From Meconema thalassinum (lineage: Eukaryota > Arthropoda > Insecta > Orthoptera > Tettigoniidae), in contig OX336389.2 in NCBI GenBank assembly GCA_946902985.2, positions 126,391,572 to 126,455,571 of the forward strand: a DNA stretch of 64,000 bases, read 5' to 3'. Below are positions 53,808 through 64,000 of the stretch, one piece after another. Numbering within the stretch: position 1 is the stretch's first letter; each line of letters opens with the position of its first letter. The notes under the pieces were generated by a model. It ran no database searches, was not told the origin of the DNA, and saw only the letters and a list, made by a program, of their open reading frames with translations. Made by a program: the position numbers and the translations under genes.

Positions 53808-54755
53808 TTCCTTCCTTCCTTCTTTTCTTCTTTCTTTCCTTCCTTCCTTCCTTCCTTCCCTTCTGCCTTCCTTTCTCTTCCTTCCTTTCTTCCTTCCCCT
53901 TCCTTCCTTCCTTTCTTCTTTCTTTCCTTCCCCTTCCTTTCCCTTCCTTCCTTCTTTCCTTTCTTCCTTCCCCTTCCTTCCCCTTCCTTCCTTTCTTCCT
54001 TTACCTTCCTTCCTTCTTTCTTTCCTTCCCCTTCCTTTCTTCCTTTCCCTTCCTTCCTTTCTTCCTTCCCCTTCCTTCCTTTCTTCCTTCTTTCTTTCCT
54101 TCCCCATCCTTTCTTCCTTCCCCTTCCTTCCTTTCTTCCTTCACCTTCCTTCCTTCTTTCTTTCCTTCCCCTTCCTTTCTTCCTTCCCCTTCCTTCCTTT
54201 CTTCCTTCACCTTCCTTCCTTCTTTCTTTCCTTCCCCTTCCTTTCTTCCTTCCTTTCTGCCTTCCTTTCTCTTCCTTCCTTTCTTCCTTCCCCTTCCTTC
54301 CTTTCTTCCTTCACCTTCCTTCCTTCTTTCTTTCCTTCCCCTTCCCGTCTTACTTTCCCTTCCTTCCTTCTTTCCTTTCTTCCTTTCTCTTCTTTCCTTT
54401 CTTCCTTCCCCTTCCTTCCTTTCTTCCTTCTTTCTTTCCTTCCCCTTCCTTTCTTCCTTTCCCTTCCTTCCTTTCTGCCTTCCTTTCTCTTCCTTCCTTT
54501 CTTCCTTCCCCTTCCTTCCTTTCTTCCTTCCCCTTCCTTCCTTTCTTCCCTCACCTTCCTTCCTTCTTTCCTTCCTTCCCCTTCCTTTCTTCCTTCCCCT
54601 TCTTTCCTTCCTTCCTTTCTTCCTTCCCCTTCCTTCCTTTCTTCCTTCACCTTCCTTCCTTCTTTTTTCCCTTCCCCTTCCTTCCTTTCTTCTTTCCTTC
54701 CTTCCTTTCTTCCTTCCCCTTCCTTCTTTCCTTTCTTCCTTTCTCTTCCTTTGTT
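53808..54755. repeat. Polypyrimidine (CTTC/CCTT) array
   Basis: About 950 bp of C and T almost only on the plus strand, built of CTTCCTTC, TTCTTTC and CCCCTTCC variants. It creates long spurious frames on both strands. A strong candidate for triplex or slippage-prone DNA. Confidence 0.95.
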
Positions 54756-55267
54756 CCTCCAAGCAAGTTCTAAAGAAGCTAGGAAGTTAAAAAGAAAACG
54801 GAAGAGGGGCGGAGAAGTTGAAGACAACCCAGATGTGCCAGAATATGGGCCTGGTGCACAGTAAGGTAATACTTATCTTTAAGAGCATTTTTCTCCAATT
54901 TTGATTTTTCTTAGACAAATGTTCCTTTTACTCAGGAAGTATTAACAATAGCGAATTTTTTTTCAGTAATTCAATTTGATGAAATAAAGGATTGTATGTT
55001 TTCTTGTGAATTTATCATGATTAGAACAAATAATATTTTATATTCTCGTAGAGAAATGAATTGAAATATTTAACGTTTGAAAAAATAAATTAAAAATATT
55101 ATTTACAACCCATAGATTTCCGGAAACAGGTATTAAAAGATAAAATATAGATCTAAATATCTAAAAAGTTTTGTTTCAATAGGTCAAATACTTAATGAGA
55201 AAATGGAACATGAAGTTTACAAATTTAGCTTGGCGAAGAGAGGGCTTACAACCTCCTCTTAACTACT

Positions 55268-55373
55268 GTTTGTATTACATTAGCGTGTTGGAAGCCATTT
55301 TTCAGTGTAGCTTTAGTAATCGGTCATCCGTTCAGTCTGAAAAATGGCTTCCACATGACAATGTTCACGGCTA
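55268..55373 (+). repeat. Hairpin repeat, copy B
   Basis: Second copy of the 53515 repeat, same orientation, with perfect arms GGAAGCCATTTTTCAG and CTGAAAAATGGCTTCC. It ends where the Penelope-like coding remnant begins, so it may be that element's terminal repeat. Confidence 0.85.
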
Positions 55374-56137
55374 GTCAGGAAAATCGTGATGCCAAAAGTT
55401 TCAAATCACTCAGGCTTAAACTCATGAATTTAGACAAGACTATTTGGTTCAACAAAAAATGCATAGAACTGAATCTAATCCCAAAGTACGTACCAATAAA
55501 TACCATACCGAAAACACTAACGGGGATCATTTCAACAAAACAAGCCAAAGCGCTGTGGAAGGAAACGAATTAAGGTTCGCTTTCATTAAGAAACAAAAAT
55601 TCAACCAACAATAATTGTACGACATTCAACTGCAATTAAATTATTTCTGAAAACTTACACAACACTGTCAAAACAAGAGCAATGAGAAAACACGAATCAC
55701 TAGAAAACAAATTTAAAAGACTAGGAGAGACACAAAATAATAAACCTAATGAACAACACATTAATAACAATGAATTTAACTTTCATAGCAGATTAAACAA
55801 CAGAACAAACATAACGTTTTCCGCACAAGAAATGAATGTGTCGGACAAAGGATTGGAATACAATTGTACGGATGCACACACAACTTACAACATCAAACAA
55901 TTAATTGCGGACATTGAGATAGCTAGCCCCAAGTTTCCCGTACAATATAGGGAAATAACCAAAAATCTGGCCACCGACGATGCCAAGAGAAATCCCAAAC
56001 GAGAAAGCAAAACCAACAACACTCACGGCAACATAGCGTATGGTAGGGGAAGTGTGCGCTCTTCTCTTTACATCCATAAGCCACCTGAAGAGAGTGCTGG
56101 GCTCCCCACCAGCAGCAGCAGCACCACCATCGTTTGA
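55355..56137 (+). pseudogene. Penelope-like element, N-terminal coding part
   Basis: Two frames (55355-55573 and 55682-56137) read in family order. The first has SLRLKLMNLDKTIWFNKKC and NLIPKYVPI. The second has LENKFKRLGETQNNKP, a FNFHSRLNNRTNITFS segment and NIKQLIADIEIA. I recognise these as the region before the reverse transcriptase of Penelope-like elements. A stop at 55571-55573 and a gap separate them. The RT start appears only at 62606, after about 6.4 kb of other repeats. The GIY-YIG endonuclease is not seen. The C-terminal part of the second frame (from about 56050) has left the homology. Confidence 0.72.
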
Positions 56138-56254
56138 GACGGCAACAGACGATACTTGTCATTAGTGCGCGTTACATTTGTGTCAAGTTATCGGAATTTT
56201 CAGTTATTGAGGTTTAAAGAGGCGGAACTACGAGGTAACCTGCCCCTCTTAACA

Positions 56255-57130
56255 CAGATTGTCTGTTAGGTAGACAGTCCGAAGGCTGGTTGGATCCTCA
56301 AAAATTACCGCCGTTAGGTTACGTGGGTAGATACCCACAAAAACCCAAGGCAGCGCTATAGTGAGGCGTACTAGGCAAAATGAGGAGTGAGGTAGTTTGC
56401 GATTGCTTTCCTCACTGAGTTAGAACAGCAGTACTAATCCTATGAGTAGAACCCTTCACAGCATCCACAGGCACTGACTGTGCCCTGAATGTCATTACTA
56501 AGCACCATCCATACCTCAGTAGCTTCCGAGCGGCTTCGGTGGCGAAGTCGGTAGCATGCTGAGCTTCTATGCCCAAGATAGCGGGTTCAAACCCGGCCGA
56601 AGCCGTCGGATTTTTTAAGAGCGTTAAAATCCCTCAGTATGCCTTCCTTCGGAGGGGAAGTAAAGCCGGCGGTCCCATGTCATAGATTTATGGCATGTTA
56701 AAGAACCTTCCACTAATTACACATGTGTGAAGCTTAATTGGATAGGTTAAGAATGTAAACAATGCTCTTAGGTTTCTACGTTCGTTGCCAAGAGCCGACT
56801 GCGGTGGTGTCTAGTAGCTAAGTTCTGAACTTGGCCTAGTAGTCGTTGACGGTGGCGCTTGGCGGCAAAAGTAGGAACTATTTGAAAAATTCTAAGTTGC
56901 AGTCTGTACTTAAATGAAAAACAGATAACACACACTAATACAGTCATCACAATTAACACCGGTTATCAGACCAATTCTACACACTCAAAATACACGGGGC
57001 TACATGACCGCGCTGTCGCAGCCCCTAAACTTAAGAACCAACAACTAACCATCAGTAGCTTCCATATAATCACAGCCATGAGTAAGACTGAGACAGCGGT
57101 GAAAAACCACATTTTACTATAGCCTGTGTA
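56255..57130 (+). repeat. Dispersed repeat family, copy 2, split by a SINE
   Basis: Matches 5140-5495 in order across the whole length. The match is interrupted between CAGTAGCTTCC (56517-56527) and its duplicate (57053-57063), where a 525-bp SINE-like element is inserted. Confidence 0.85.
56528..57052 (+). mobile_element. tRNA-headed SINE with 11-bp target duplication
   Basis: The head at 56532-56604 folds like a tRNA: acceptor GGCTTCG pairs with CGAAGCC, the A box is TGGCGAAGTCGG and the B box GGTTCAAACC inside a CGGG/CCCG stem. A body follows, and a 3' module (about 56940-57050) shared with 58570-58680 and partly 58185-58215. Flanked by exact CAGTAGCTTCC duplications. Long for a SINE, so it may be composite. 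Confidence 0.85.
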
Positions 57131-57739
57131 GAGGTGGACATCTAACTATGAAAAAAAAAACCCAACAACAAACTAATAATTATAGTAATAAACAAAAAAT
57201 GGAATAAACAAATAAAATTAGAATTCAAACAAGAATAAGACTTTGAGTCAATGTACACTGGAAGATTTCGAATGGAAATTTTAATTGCTCTCCATTGTCA
57301 CTGTTCGGCAGTTAACATTGAAGTTTTCATGAGTGAGTAGTGTGAGTTGTATTATGTCTTACCGACTACATCAAGCTGTTCCAAATCCATGAATTTGAGT
57401 TTGCTTAGCCTACACGCGAGTACTCAGCAGTAATGCTCGGAGCACGGTTGGAGAGGGACTGGGGGGTGAGAGCCAATACGTCACTGGGCGAAGGTCATAG
57501 CACAAGTCTATGCGCTTCCTGACAGTTTTGATGTATCCACCGCGAAGTGACGACAGCCCCCCACAGCAGAGCTGTATTGCATGTTGCAGGTTTACTCATG
57601 CAAGGCGGCGAGTACTCCGCTACTCACGGGCGAGTTGCTCGGCTGGAACATCCTGGACTACATTGCTATATAGGCTAACTATTGTGCCTTGAGACAGCGT
57701 GTTTAAGGGCGCGCAATATACCCACGTATTTTGTACCCG
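57131..57739. other. Unassigned tract
   Basis: No gene seen. GC content rises around 57400-57660. Nothing structural recognised. Confidence 0.4.
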
Positions 57740-57910
57740 GCTGTAGATCTGGATATCGATCGTCTTCAGGTGGGCAAAGAATGCTTAGTGTATCATTTAG
57801 CTGGATACATCGCGCGAAATATTTCAAAAGTGACGCAGTATTATTTATGTCCATCTTTCCTCCACGGAAAACCAACTGATAATGCAGCTGCTTCGCTAAA
57901 ATTCCTTAAA
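57731..57910 (+). pseudogene. Possible transposase C-terminal remnant
   Basis: The frame contains GKECLVYHLAGYIARNISK followed by a YYLCPSFL segment. An Ala-Gly-Tyr-Ile-Ala-Arg motif with flanking hydrophobics is a feature I associate with C-termini of P/THAP9-type and some other transposases. The open frame is only 89 codons and merges into a SINE near 57930. Family unproven. Confidence 0.35.
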
Positions 57911-57929
57911 GATTACGGTTCTACACAAT

Positions 57930-58215
57930 GCGGCACATATCTAACTGCGAAGGCCCGAGTTCGATTTACGGCTCAGCCAAGAAATATAATTCTGATCTGA
58001 GGGCTGGAACGGGGTATACTCAGCCTTGTGAGGCATAACTAAGAAGAGGCAGGTTCGATTCCCAACTCAGCCATCCTGAAAGTGGTTTTTCGTGGTTTCC
58101 CAATTCTACTCCAGGCAAATGCCGGGATGGTTCCTAAATAATGCCACGGCCGCCTCCTTCCCAATCCTCATCTGAATTACAACTACACACACTAATACAA
58201 CCATCAAAGTAACAT
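57930..58215 (+). mobile_element. Composite tRNA-SINE, copy 2
   Basis: Plus-strand copy of the family at 16488 and 59280: AGTTCGATTTACGGCTCAGCC, then GGGCTGGAACGGGGT, a second B-box-like GGTTCGATTCC at about 58050, and the GTGGTTTTTCGTGGTTTCC body. The head is partial. Confidence 0.75.
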
Positions 58216-58690
58216 AGGTTGTATGTATGTCTACCCCTTATTATTCCCGGGGTCGGGGATGAGATGCGATGACTTTCTATGTGGCGGATGGTCTTTACGG
58301 CCGGATGCCCTTCCTGACGCCAACCTCATGAGAGGAGTTAATGAGAGATGAAATAAATGAAGATGAATGAAACTGGGCAAGGATGTGGAAGGAAAAGGCC
58401 GTGGTCTGTCAGAAGGTACCGTCCCAGCATTTGTCTGGTGTTGAAAATGGGGAAACCACAGAAAACCATTTCAAGGACGGCCAACGTTGGGGCTCAAACC
58501 CACGTCTACCGAGTCTGCAGAGAGCTTGGCCCCATGGCCTAGCGCTGCGCTTTAGCGTAGCTACCGCTGTCGGTCACAATAACACAGGTTATCAAACAAA
58601 TTCCATACACACCCAAGTATACAGGGCTACATGACCACGATGTCGCAAAGCTCCTACATGAATCAACAAGAACATATCTAACGTACGGTA
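58216..58690 (-). mobile_element. SINE-type repeat with shared 3' module
   Basis: Contains GGGGTCGGGGATGAGATGCG and GATGCCCTTCCTGACGCC, then GGGAAACCACAGAAAACC and a tRNA-like B box read on the minus strand (GGTTTGAGCCCC). The right end (58570-58680) matches the 3' module of the 56528 SINE. Probably two fused or adjacent elements. Confidence 0.55.
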
Positions 58691-59279
58691 TGAATCAGAG
58701 TGTTTATAACGTGTTGTTTCGAGTGGAAAAGGTTTTACAGGAAAAAATATCGTGTGCTAATAGCTTATGGGGGATGTATTTTTTGAGTGTTTAGATAGTT
58801 TAGAATCTATTAATGTGAAGTCGTGAGATCAGGTGTTGTTTATGCTACCTAAACTAACTTGTACCGCACTACTTGAAATGTCGATTCTACTTCCGCACAA
58901 AGGAGATACGGAGAGAGCTGGCTACGTTCCACACAAAGGAGATACGGAGAGATACGTCCAAGTCTGTAAAAACATCTATAAGTGCGTCTCTACCTTAAAA
59001 GACAGTACGCATTAAATGGGGCGCGCTGATGCCAGATCTACTGCATATACAAAGTTCTACAAGGGCGGGCACATGATGTAATATAACTCGTATACAGGCG
59101 TGCTTTTACGCAAAACTCGGGAAATTTCCAAAATATTTGTTTGTTGTATATAACTGTAGCTCATACCTTGCAGCGAACAACGCTACAATATTTAGATTTG
59201 ATACTCCGAACCTCAGAGCGCGAGTTTAATGCACACATCATAACAATTTATATTTTTCAATTATTCATGAATATGATAA
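58691..59279. other. Unassigned tract
   Basis: No gene. CACAAAGGAGATACGGAGAGA occurs twice in tandem near 58897-58955. Confidence 0.45.
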
Positions 59280-59520
59280 TATTATAATATGTTATTCCCG
59301 GGATGAACCAAGGCAAACCACGGAAACCACTTAGAGGATGGCTGAGGTAGGAATCGAACCCACCTCTTCTCAGTTTTGTCTCATGAAGTTGAGTACACCC
59401 CGTTCCAGCCCTCAGACCAGAATTAAATTTCTTGGCGGAGCCGGGATCCAAACCTGGGCCTCCACGGTGACAGCACGGTGACAGCCAGGAATGCTAGCCA
59501 CTAAGGTACGCAACGAGGCG
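59280..59520 (-). mobile_element. Composite tRNA-SINE, copy 3
   Basis: The minus-strand head has TAGTGGCTAGC-like A box and GGTTTGGATCC as B box, then GGGCTGGAACGGGGT and a second B box GGTTCGATTCC before the conserved GTGGTTTCCGTGG body. In the head the phrase CACGGTGACAG is repeated in tandem. Confidence 0.8.
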
Positions 59521-60510
59521 GACAATTTATAAAGAACTCAAGGACCACTTCATTTCACAGTTTAACTTCACACCATCACACCGTCAGTCGGGGAGATACT
59601 GGCGCCTGAGTAAACAAACTTACGCAGCGTCAGCGCTGGGCGGGAGGAATAAGTACGATAACTTATGAATGCTATCTGATATCGAGCTCGGGTTTTGTTT
59701 TAAAAACTTTTTCACATATTAATGAACATTTATTCTCGCTTAGTCACCAACGTAAAGTCAATAGCAAAAAAGTTTGTCGCTACGTAACTTTCCTATGGTA
59801 CCATCTCAGATTTTTCAAGTAACATTTAAGAAAAAAATTCATAACTTTCTTACTATGAAAATAATTACTGCCCTGAGAAATAGAGTATCTTCTACCAACA
59901 TCTGGCAATCTAAAAATAAATTCTTGATCTGTTGCGATCATTAGTTCATTATCTATGTCGTGATAAGTTTTATATCTGCAAAAACATAGATTCACGCTAA
60001 AATATCGTAATTGTGAAAATTGGGCCATGTGTTAATTATTTATGGCTTTTATTTTTACATCATCATAAAGAGCGAAAAATTCTCTATAAGACCACGCAAA
60101 CAGTTTCTTAGATTTGTCACTTTCAATTATTGGGAAATGGCAACATCGCCGGGGTGGAAGAGGACGAAGCCAATTGCAGGACATAGGAGTGCGAGTGAGA
60201 GGCAACTATTACATTTAATTCCATACTGTCTTTTAAGGTTGAGACGCTCTATAGTCCAGTTGCTGAAATCATATTTCAACGTGAGTTGTATGCTTCGGTT
60301 TCGTACGTAGCCACTAGCCAGAACCAGTAGTAATGTACTGTACATGTCTGTTGATCGTGGGACTCGGCGACACGATCTTGCGACACAGTCGTTATCAGTG
60401 CCATCTGTGCGGCGGTCCACGATAACTCGTGAAGATCCTACACTTCCTCTTCCATACGCTATGATACTACTAAAAGAGGTAAAGTCATTGAAACAGAAAT
60501 AAAAGAACAG
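59521..60510. other. Unassigned tract
   Basis: Short overlapping ORFs (82-97 codons) with no domain. No repeats recognised. Confidence 0.4.
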
Positions 60511-60813
60511 TTTATTTATTTATTTATTTATTTGTTGATGGTACACAACAGGTCTCAGTGTGCGCCCCAATAACAGTGCGCCTACACAGTAAAATACATT
60601 TCCTGATATGTCTGCATTAAGTATTAATATCTTATTGTAATTCTTAAAACTAGGAAGTTCACATAGATCAAAATGCATAGTAGTGAAAAGATAATATAAA
60701 AACTAAATCTAAATTTGATCTAATGCCAAATATAAAAACAGGTTTTGAAATTATTACATAATAAACTAAAAGGTAACATTAATAACTAGGGAACAGGCCT
60801 ATCCACATATATA

Positions 60814-61448
60814 CAGAGAGTCCAGTTTGTATGTATCGGTGACCCTCGCTGGCCCGCTCGCCCGCGGCGCGAGCCTGTCTCCCGCCAGGCACTTTGCCGT
60901 TTTGCAGCGCTCTCGCGGCATTGAGTCATTGAGTATAGGAAATTGTACTTCAATGTGATCCTTGACCAATTTTTTTGACGAACTGAGAGCGATTGTCAAC
61001 TTATTTTCAACAAGATTCTGCCACTGCTCACAATGACGAAGCATCCATGACAGAATTGCGTCGCATTTTTGGTACTAGGATTATAAGTCGGAACGTTTGG
61101 CCCCCGCGAAGCCCATACTTATCACCATGTGAATTTTATTTGTGGGGGACGCTTAAAAATAGAGTGTATGCGAGAAACCCTCACACTATAAATGAGCTTA
61201 AAGACTATATTACAGCTGAAATACAGTCAATCGGTGCTGAGGAACTTCAGAGAGTAAATGCCAGTGTAGCAGTGAATGGCGAACATTTTCAGCACCAGCT
61301 GTGAACTAGGTAAGTACAAACTCCTATACTCAATGACTCAGTGCCACGCGGGCGCCGCATAACGGCAAAGTGCGTGGCGGGAGACAGGCTCGCGCCGCGG
61401 GCGAGCGGGCTAGCGAGGGTCTCCGATACATACAAACTGGACTCTCTG
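60814..61448 (+). mobile_element. Mariner-type MITE with long GC-rich inverted repeats
   Basis: 635 bp with ~135-bp terminal inverted repeats beginning CAGAGAGTCCAGTTTGTATG and a GC-rich core (CGCCCGCGGCGCGAGCC), flanked by TA duplications at 60812-60813 and 61449-61450. Between the arms is a fragment of a transposase gene. Confidence 0.93.
60993..61304 (+). pseudogene. Mariner-type transposase C-terminal fragment
   Basis: A 103-codon frame with YFQQDSATAHND (second catalytic Asp), then WPPRSPYLSPCEFYLWG. In relatives a third acidic residue sits in the Pro-x-Asp/Glu-Phe/Tyr-x-Leu-Trp-Gly box, and here a Glu is present 38 residues after the Asp. The N-terminal DNA-binding domain and first catalytic Asp are absent, so it is inactive. 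It lies between the arms of the MITE, showing that the MITE arose by internal deletion of a larger element. Confidence 0.88.
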
Positions 61449-61495
61449 TACATTGTTGATGCTGTTATGTGTGATAATTTTATTTCAAGTATGAA

Positions 61496-62605
61496 TTAGA
61501 GTGACTGGATTATAATTTCCAAGAACGGTCTGATTGAGAGACAGAAATCTAGTTTCCAGTTTACTCGAACCGCATCGTTGTAAATACTGCAAAGCCTCCT
61601 TACAGGTGAATTGTTATGTGAAGTGGTATTGGTTATATCATTTTTGAATGTTATGGTTGATCTTGTAGTTAAGCGAGGGATGTTGAAATTTCGGAGCGAT
61701 AGGAAAAATGAATTATCAATTTGACCGTTAATGACTTTATAAAGGAATTTAATATCATTCACTTGCCTTCGAGACTTCAAACTAGTCATGCCGAAATTCA
61801 ACAAAAGTTCACCGTAGGGTACCATGTGTGGGTAATTGCCCGTTATTTTGAGGTGTAATTATCTGAGGAATTTCTTTTGAACTTGCTCAATGGACTTAAT
61901 GCATGTTTTCTGCCAGGGACTCCATACTTGGCTGGCGTACTCGAGCTTGGATCTCACCATGGCAGTATAAAGGTTTATGCAGGTACTTGTCCTAATGAAT
62001 GGCTTAGTGTTCCTTATTATAAACCCTAACATGCGGTAAGCATCCCCGACCGTCTTTTGCACATGATAAGTGAAAGCAAGCTCTCGGTCAAACAGAATCC
62101 CTAGATCTTTCTTCTCGCTTACTGTTTTCAATGACTTAGGTCCAATTCCATAAACAAATGTGATTGGGTTCTTCTTACGTGTAAAGGTCATAACAACACA
62201 CTTCGGTACGTTTAAGTATAATTTGTTTTCTATACTCCATTGGTATATATTATTTAGGTCATTTTGTAGTAGAGTGCAGTCATTAGTGGAAGAAATTGAT
62301 TTAAAAATTTTGAAGTCATCTGCATATAAAATACTATTTGAGTGCAGTATACATCGTGGCAAATCATTGATCATTGCTAGAAAAATCAAAGGTCCAAGGT
62401 TCGAGCCTTGGGGTGTTCCGGAATGAACTATGTATTCCTTTGAGACAATTTTCTGGAACAAAACAAATTGTTTCCTGTCTCTGAGGTAGGAGATGAATAA
62501 TTTGAGTAATGGGTGGGAGAATCCCAAAATACATAATTTTTTAAGAAGGATATCGTGATTTATTGTGTCGAAAGCTTTCTCGAAATCTGTAAATATGACA
62601 TGGAC
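61496..62605 (-). pseudogene. CR1-like LINE reverse transcriptase, C-terminal part
   Basis: Pieces 62605-61859 and 61825-61496. The first has FEKAFDTINHDI at the truncation point, SGTPQGSNLGPLIF, SILYADDFKIF (catalytic YADD near 62320), KKDLGILFD and a final SKLEYASQVWSPW. The second piece, after a frame break near 61840, gives the thumb/C-terminal segment with NDIKFLYKVINGQID. The endonuclease is lost by 5' truncation. Motifs place it near the CR1/Jockey group. It is a different family from the LINE at 31100. Confidence 0.9.
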
Positions 62606-63215
62606 CTAGTCATTAAGAAAGCAGATAAGGGTAACACCATAGTAAACCTGAACAAAACAGAATACATCGACAAAACAATAGAATTTCTGAACAACAATGG
62701 AATCAAGGAACTAGGAGAGACCCAACCAACAAATTTAAAAAAAAACGTTCGTTAACCGAAACAGAATACGTATTAACCAAAGCCAAAATATCAAAATTAA
62801 CAAACAAGAATCCGAAATTACCGCCACTAAGAGGTTTACCCACGGAATACCCTGTCGGTTAAGACTTCAGAGTACGGTATAGTCAGTAAATTTATTAACT
62901 GTATATTGGGATATTTTTTTACTTTTAATTACAACGTTGTGCCATGCATATGTTGGCAACACAACATACAGCGCTTCAAACGTATGGCCGCCATACTATT
63001 CCGATGATGCCAGAGGAATCCTATCTGGTTAACACCCCCTGGATCTACCAGAAATACACAAAAAGGAATGCCCAATAGTTAATTGCCGGAACGCGCCAAA
63101 TTACCAAATCAGTAAGGAATCACTGCAAATTTTAAAAGAGCTTTTAACCATCAACAAAAACAGTATTGACCGACTGAAACACATTAAATTTCGATCCTTT
63201 GTATTACATAAATAA
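62606..63215 (+). pseudogene. Penelope-like element, reverse transcriptase part
   Basis: The frame at 62606 reads DLVIKKADKGNTIVNLNKTE, the signature start of Penelope-type reverse transcriptases, then EFLNNNGIKELGETQP and a frame change with stops. After a ~170-bp interruption (about 62855-63015) the reading LPEIHKKECPIVNCRNAPNY appears near 63045-63105, followed by KESLQILKELL. Order matches the family, continuing from the N-terminal part at 55355. The palm catalytic box and GIY-YIG endonuclease are not present in the window. Confidence 0.8.
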
Positions 63216-63449
63216 TTTGCAGCCTAGTTTTGTGTTAGGGGTGCCTTTAACTTACACATGAATTTTCATGCCATTCGCTCCAGTAGTTCATTAACTTATT
63301 CATTTCTTTATATCTCAATGGTAATATGTTAATATACATACAGTGTGGGAGTCGTCAAATCATAAAATATATAATTACAGGTGTACAGGTAAATACAATG
63401 ATCAATGTACAAAAACAAACATCCATATCTCTGTGCACACTGTCTCTAA
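63216..63449. other. Unassigned tract
   Basis: No gene recognised. Confidence 0.4.
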
Positions 63450-63930
63450 TAATTCTTCTACGGAATGCATTGCCTTGTCTGTGAGCTATTTTTTAAATTT
63501 TAATTTAAATGTGGAAATGGTTCTGACATTTCCTAGAGTTAGGAGCAACAATTAAAATATTTGGAGGCAGTATACAAGGGACCTATTTTTCTGAAAGCTC
63601 CTCTATAATATTGACAGTGAACATCCATTTCGTTTCTAGTGTTGTACGAATGTAGATCAGAATTTTTACAATATTAGTATTTCCAGTTAGAATATGTCTC
63701 TTAATATACATAGAACAATTGAGTAAGTACAATGATGATAATGTCATTATTCGGACTTTTTTAAATAGTTCCTACGAGATGTTAGAGGGTGTAAACCAAA
63801 CAACACGGATTGCTCTCTTCTGCAGAATAAAATATCGCTTAAAACTTCCTTCGTTGCACTGCCATATAGATACAGATTTATACTATAAACCAGGTGGGAG
63901 TGATCAGAGCATAATAACTTGATAACAGGA
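63450..63930 (-). pseudogene. LINE reverse transcriptase C-terminal remnant
   Basis: On the minus strand, broken frames give an IMTLSSLYLLNCSMYIKRHI stretch and, in another frame, HSYNTRNEMDV and GPLYTASKYF. This succession is typical of the C-terminal end of CR1/Jockey-type LINE proteins. Stops and frame changes are frequent. The 5' part would lie at or beyond the window end. Family cannot be fixed. Confidence 0.55.
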
Positions 63931-64000
63931 TATTAATATTAACTTCCTCTCTTAACTGCTTTAATACAAATATTGCACGTTTTAATTTAGACTGTAGTTT

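Larger units (their letters stand above)
60511..62605 (-). mobile_element. CR1-like LINE, 5'-truncated, with nested MITE
   Basis: Minus-strand LINE whose 3' end is a TTTA run on the plus strand (60511-60535), the complement of an AAAT-type tail. The coding part runs up to 62605, where reading stops abruptly inside the FEKAFD motif and Penelope sequence begins. A mariner-type MITE (60814-61448) sits in the 3' untranslated part. Confidence 0.85.

Noticed and set aside
53719..54864. 381-codon ORF and overlapping minus-strand ORFs of 105-253 codons
   Set aside because: They are translations of the polypyrimidine array (Phe/Leu/Pro/Ser repeats on plus, Lys/Glu/Arg/Gly on minus), not proteins.
53515..55373. 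Hammerhead ribozymes in the hairpin repeats near the Penelope-like gene
   Set aside because: Penelope terminal repeats can carry them, but the conserved CUGANGA and GAAA core was not found on either strand of either copy.
56532..56604. tRNA gene
   Set aside because: The cloverleaf is good, but the sequence continues into a repeat body with an 11-bp target duplication, and the anticodon arm is poor. It is a SINE head.
1..64000. CRISPR array, bacterial operon or phage
   Set aside because: Regular repeats are minisatellites without spacers, and all coding content is eukaryotic mobile elements.

Overview
This window looks like non-coding, repeat-dominated DNA from an invertebrate nuclear genome, most likely an insect. 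Every recognisable coding region belongs to a mobile element of a eukaryotic class: Maverick/Polinton, BEL/Pao and Ty3/gypsy LTR elements, RTE and CR1-like LINEs, Penelope, Tc1, mariner-like and P elements, and tRNA-derived SINEs. No host gene, rRNA or CRISPR is visible. Several dispersed repeats resemble families I associate with orthopteran or related polyneopteran insects, but that is an impression from memory, not a search result.

The centrepiece is a complete-length Maverick/Polinton at 17581-47630. It has long terminal inverted repeats, an exact 6-bp target duplication (CACCTT) and a virus-like gene set. On the plus strand are protein-primed family B DNA polymerase, three small orphan ORFs, packaging ATPase, a conserved ORF and integrase. 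On the minus strand are a fibre-like ORF, a pX-like small protein, adenain-type protease, minor capsid, major capsid, a BIR (IAP-type) protein, an uncharacterised ORF and a phospholipase A2-like protein. Nearly all of these carry frameshifts or stops, so the element is a fossil. Three later elements sit inside it: a nearly pristine BEL/Pao retrotransposon in the polymerase gene, a decayed CR1-like LINE, and a Tc1 element with an intact transposase that interrupts the fibre-like gene close to its end. Subtracting them leaves a Polinton of about 17.9 kb.

Left flank (1-17574): a tRNA-SINE with a 12-bp target duplication, an RTE-type LINE truncated at its 3' end, one copy of a dispersed repeat, long AT-rich tracts, an exact 906-bp direct duplication flanking a gypsy gag fragment, an unexplained 222-codon ORF, a composite SINE and a P-like terminus.

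Right flank (47637-64000): an AT-rich tract bounded by inverted arms, a P element with 8-bp target duplications that keeps only the transposase C-terminus, a broken THAP domain, a polypyrimidine array between two hairpin repeats, and a Penelope-like element split by about 6.5 kb of nested repeats, SINEs and a CR1-like LINE that itself hosts a mariner-type MITE. The layering lets relative insertion ages be read directly.
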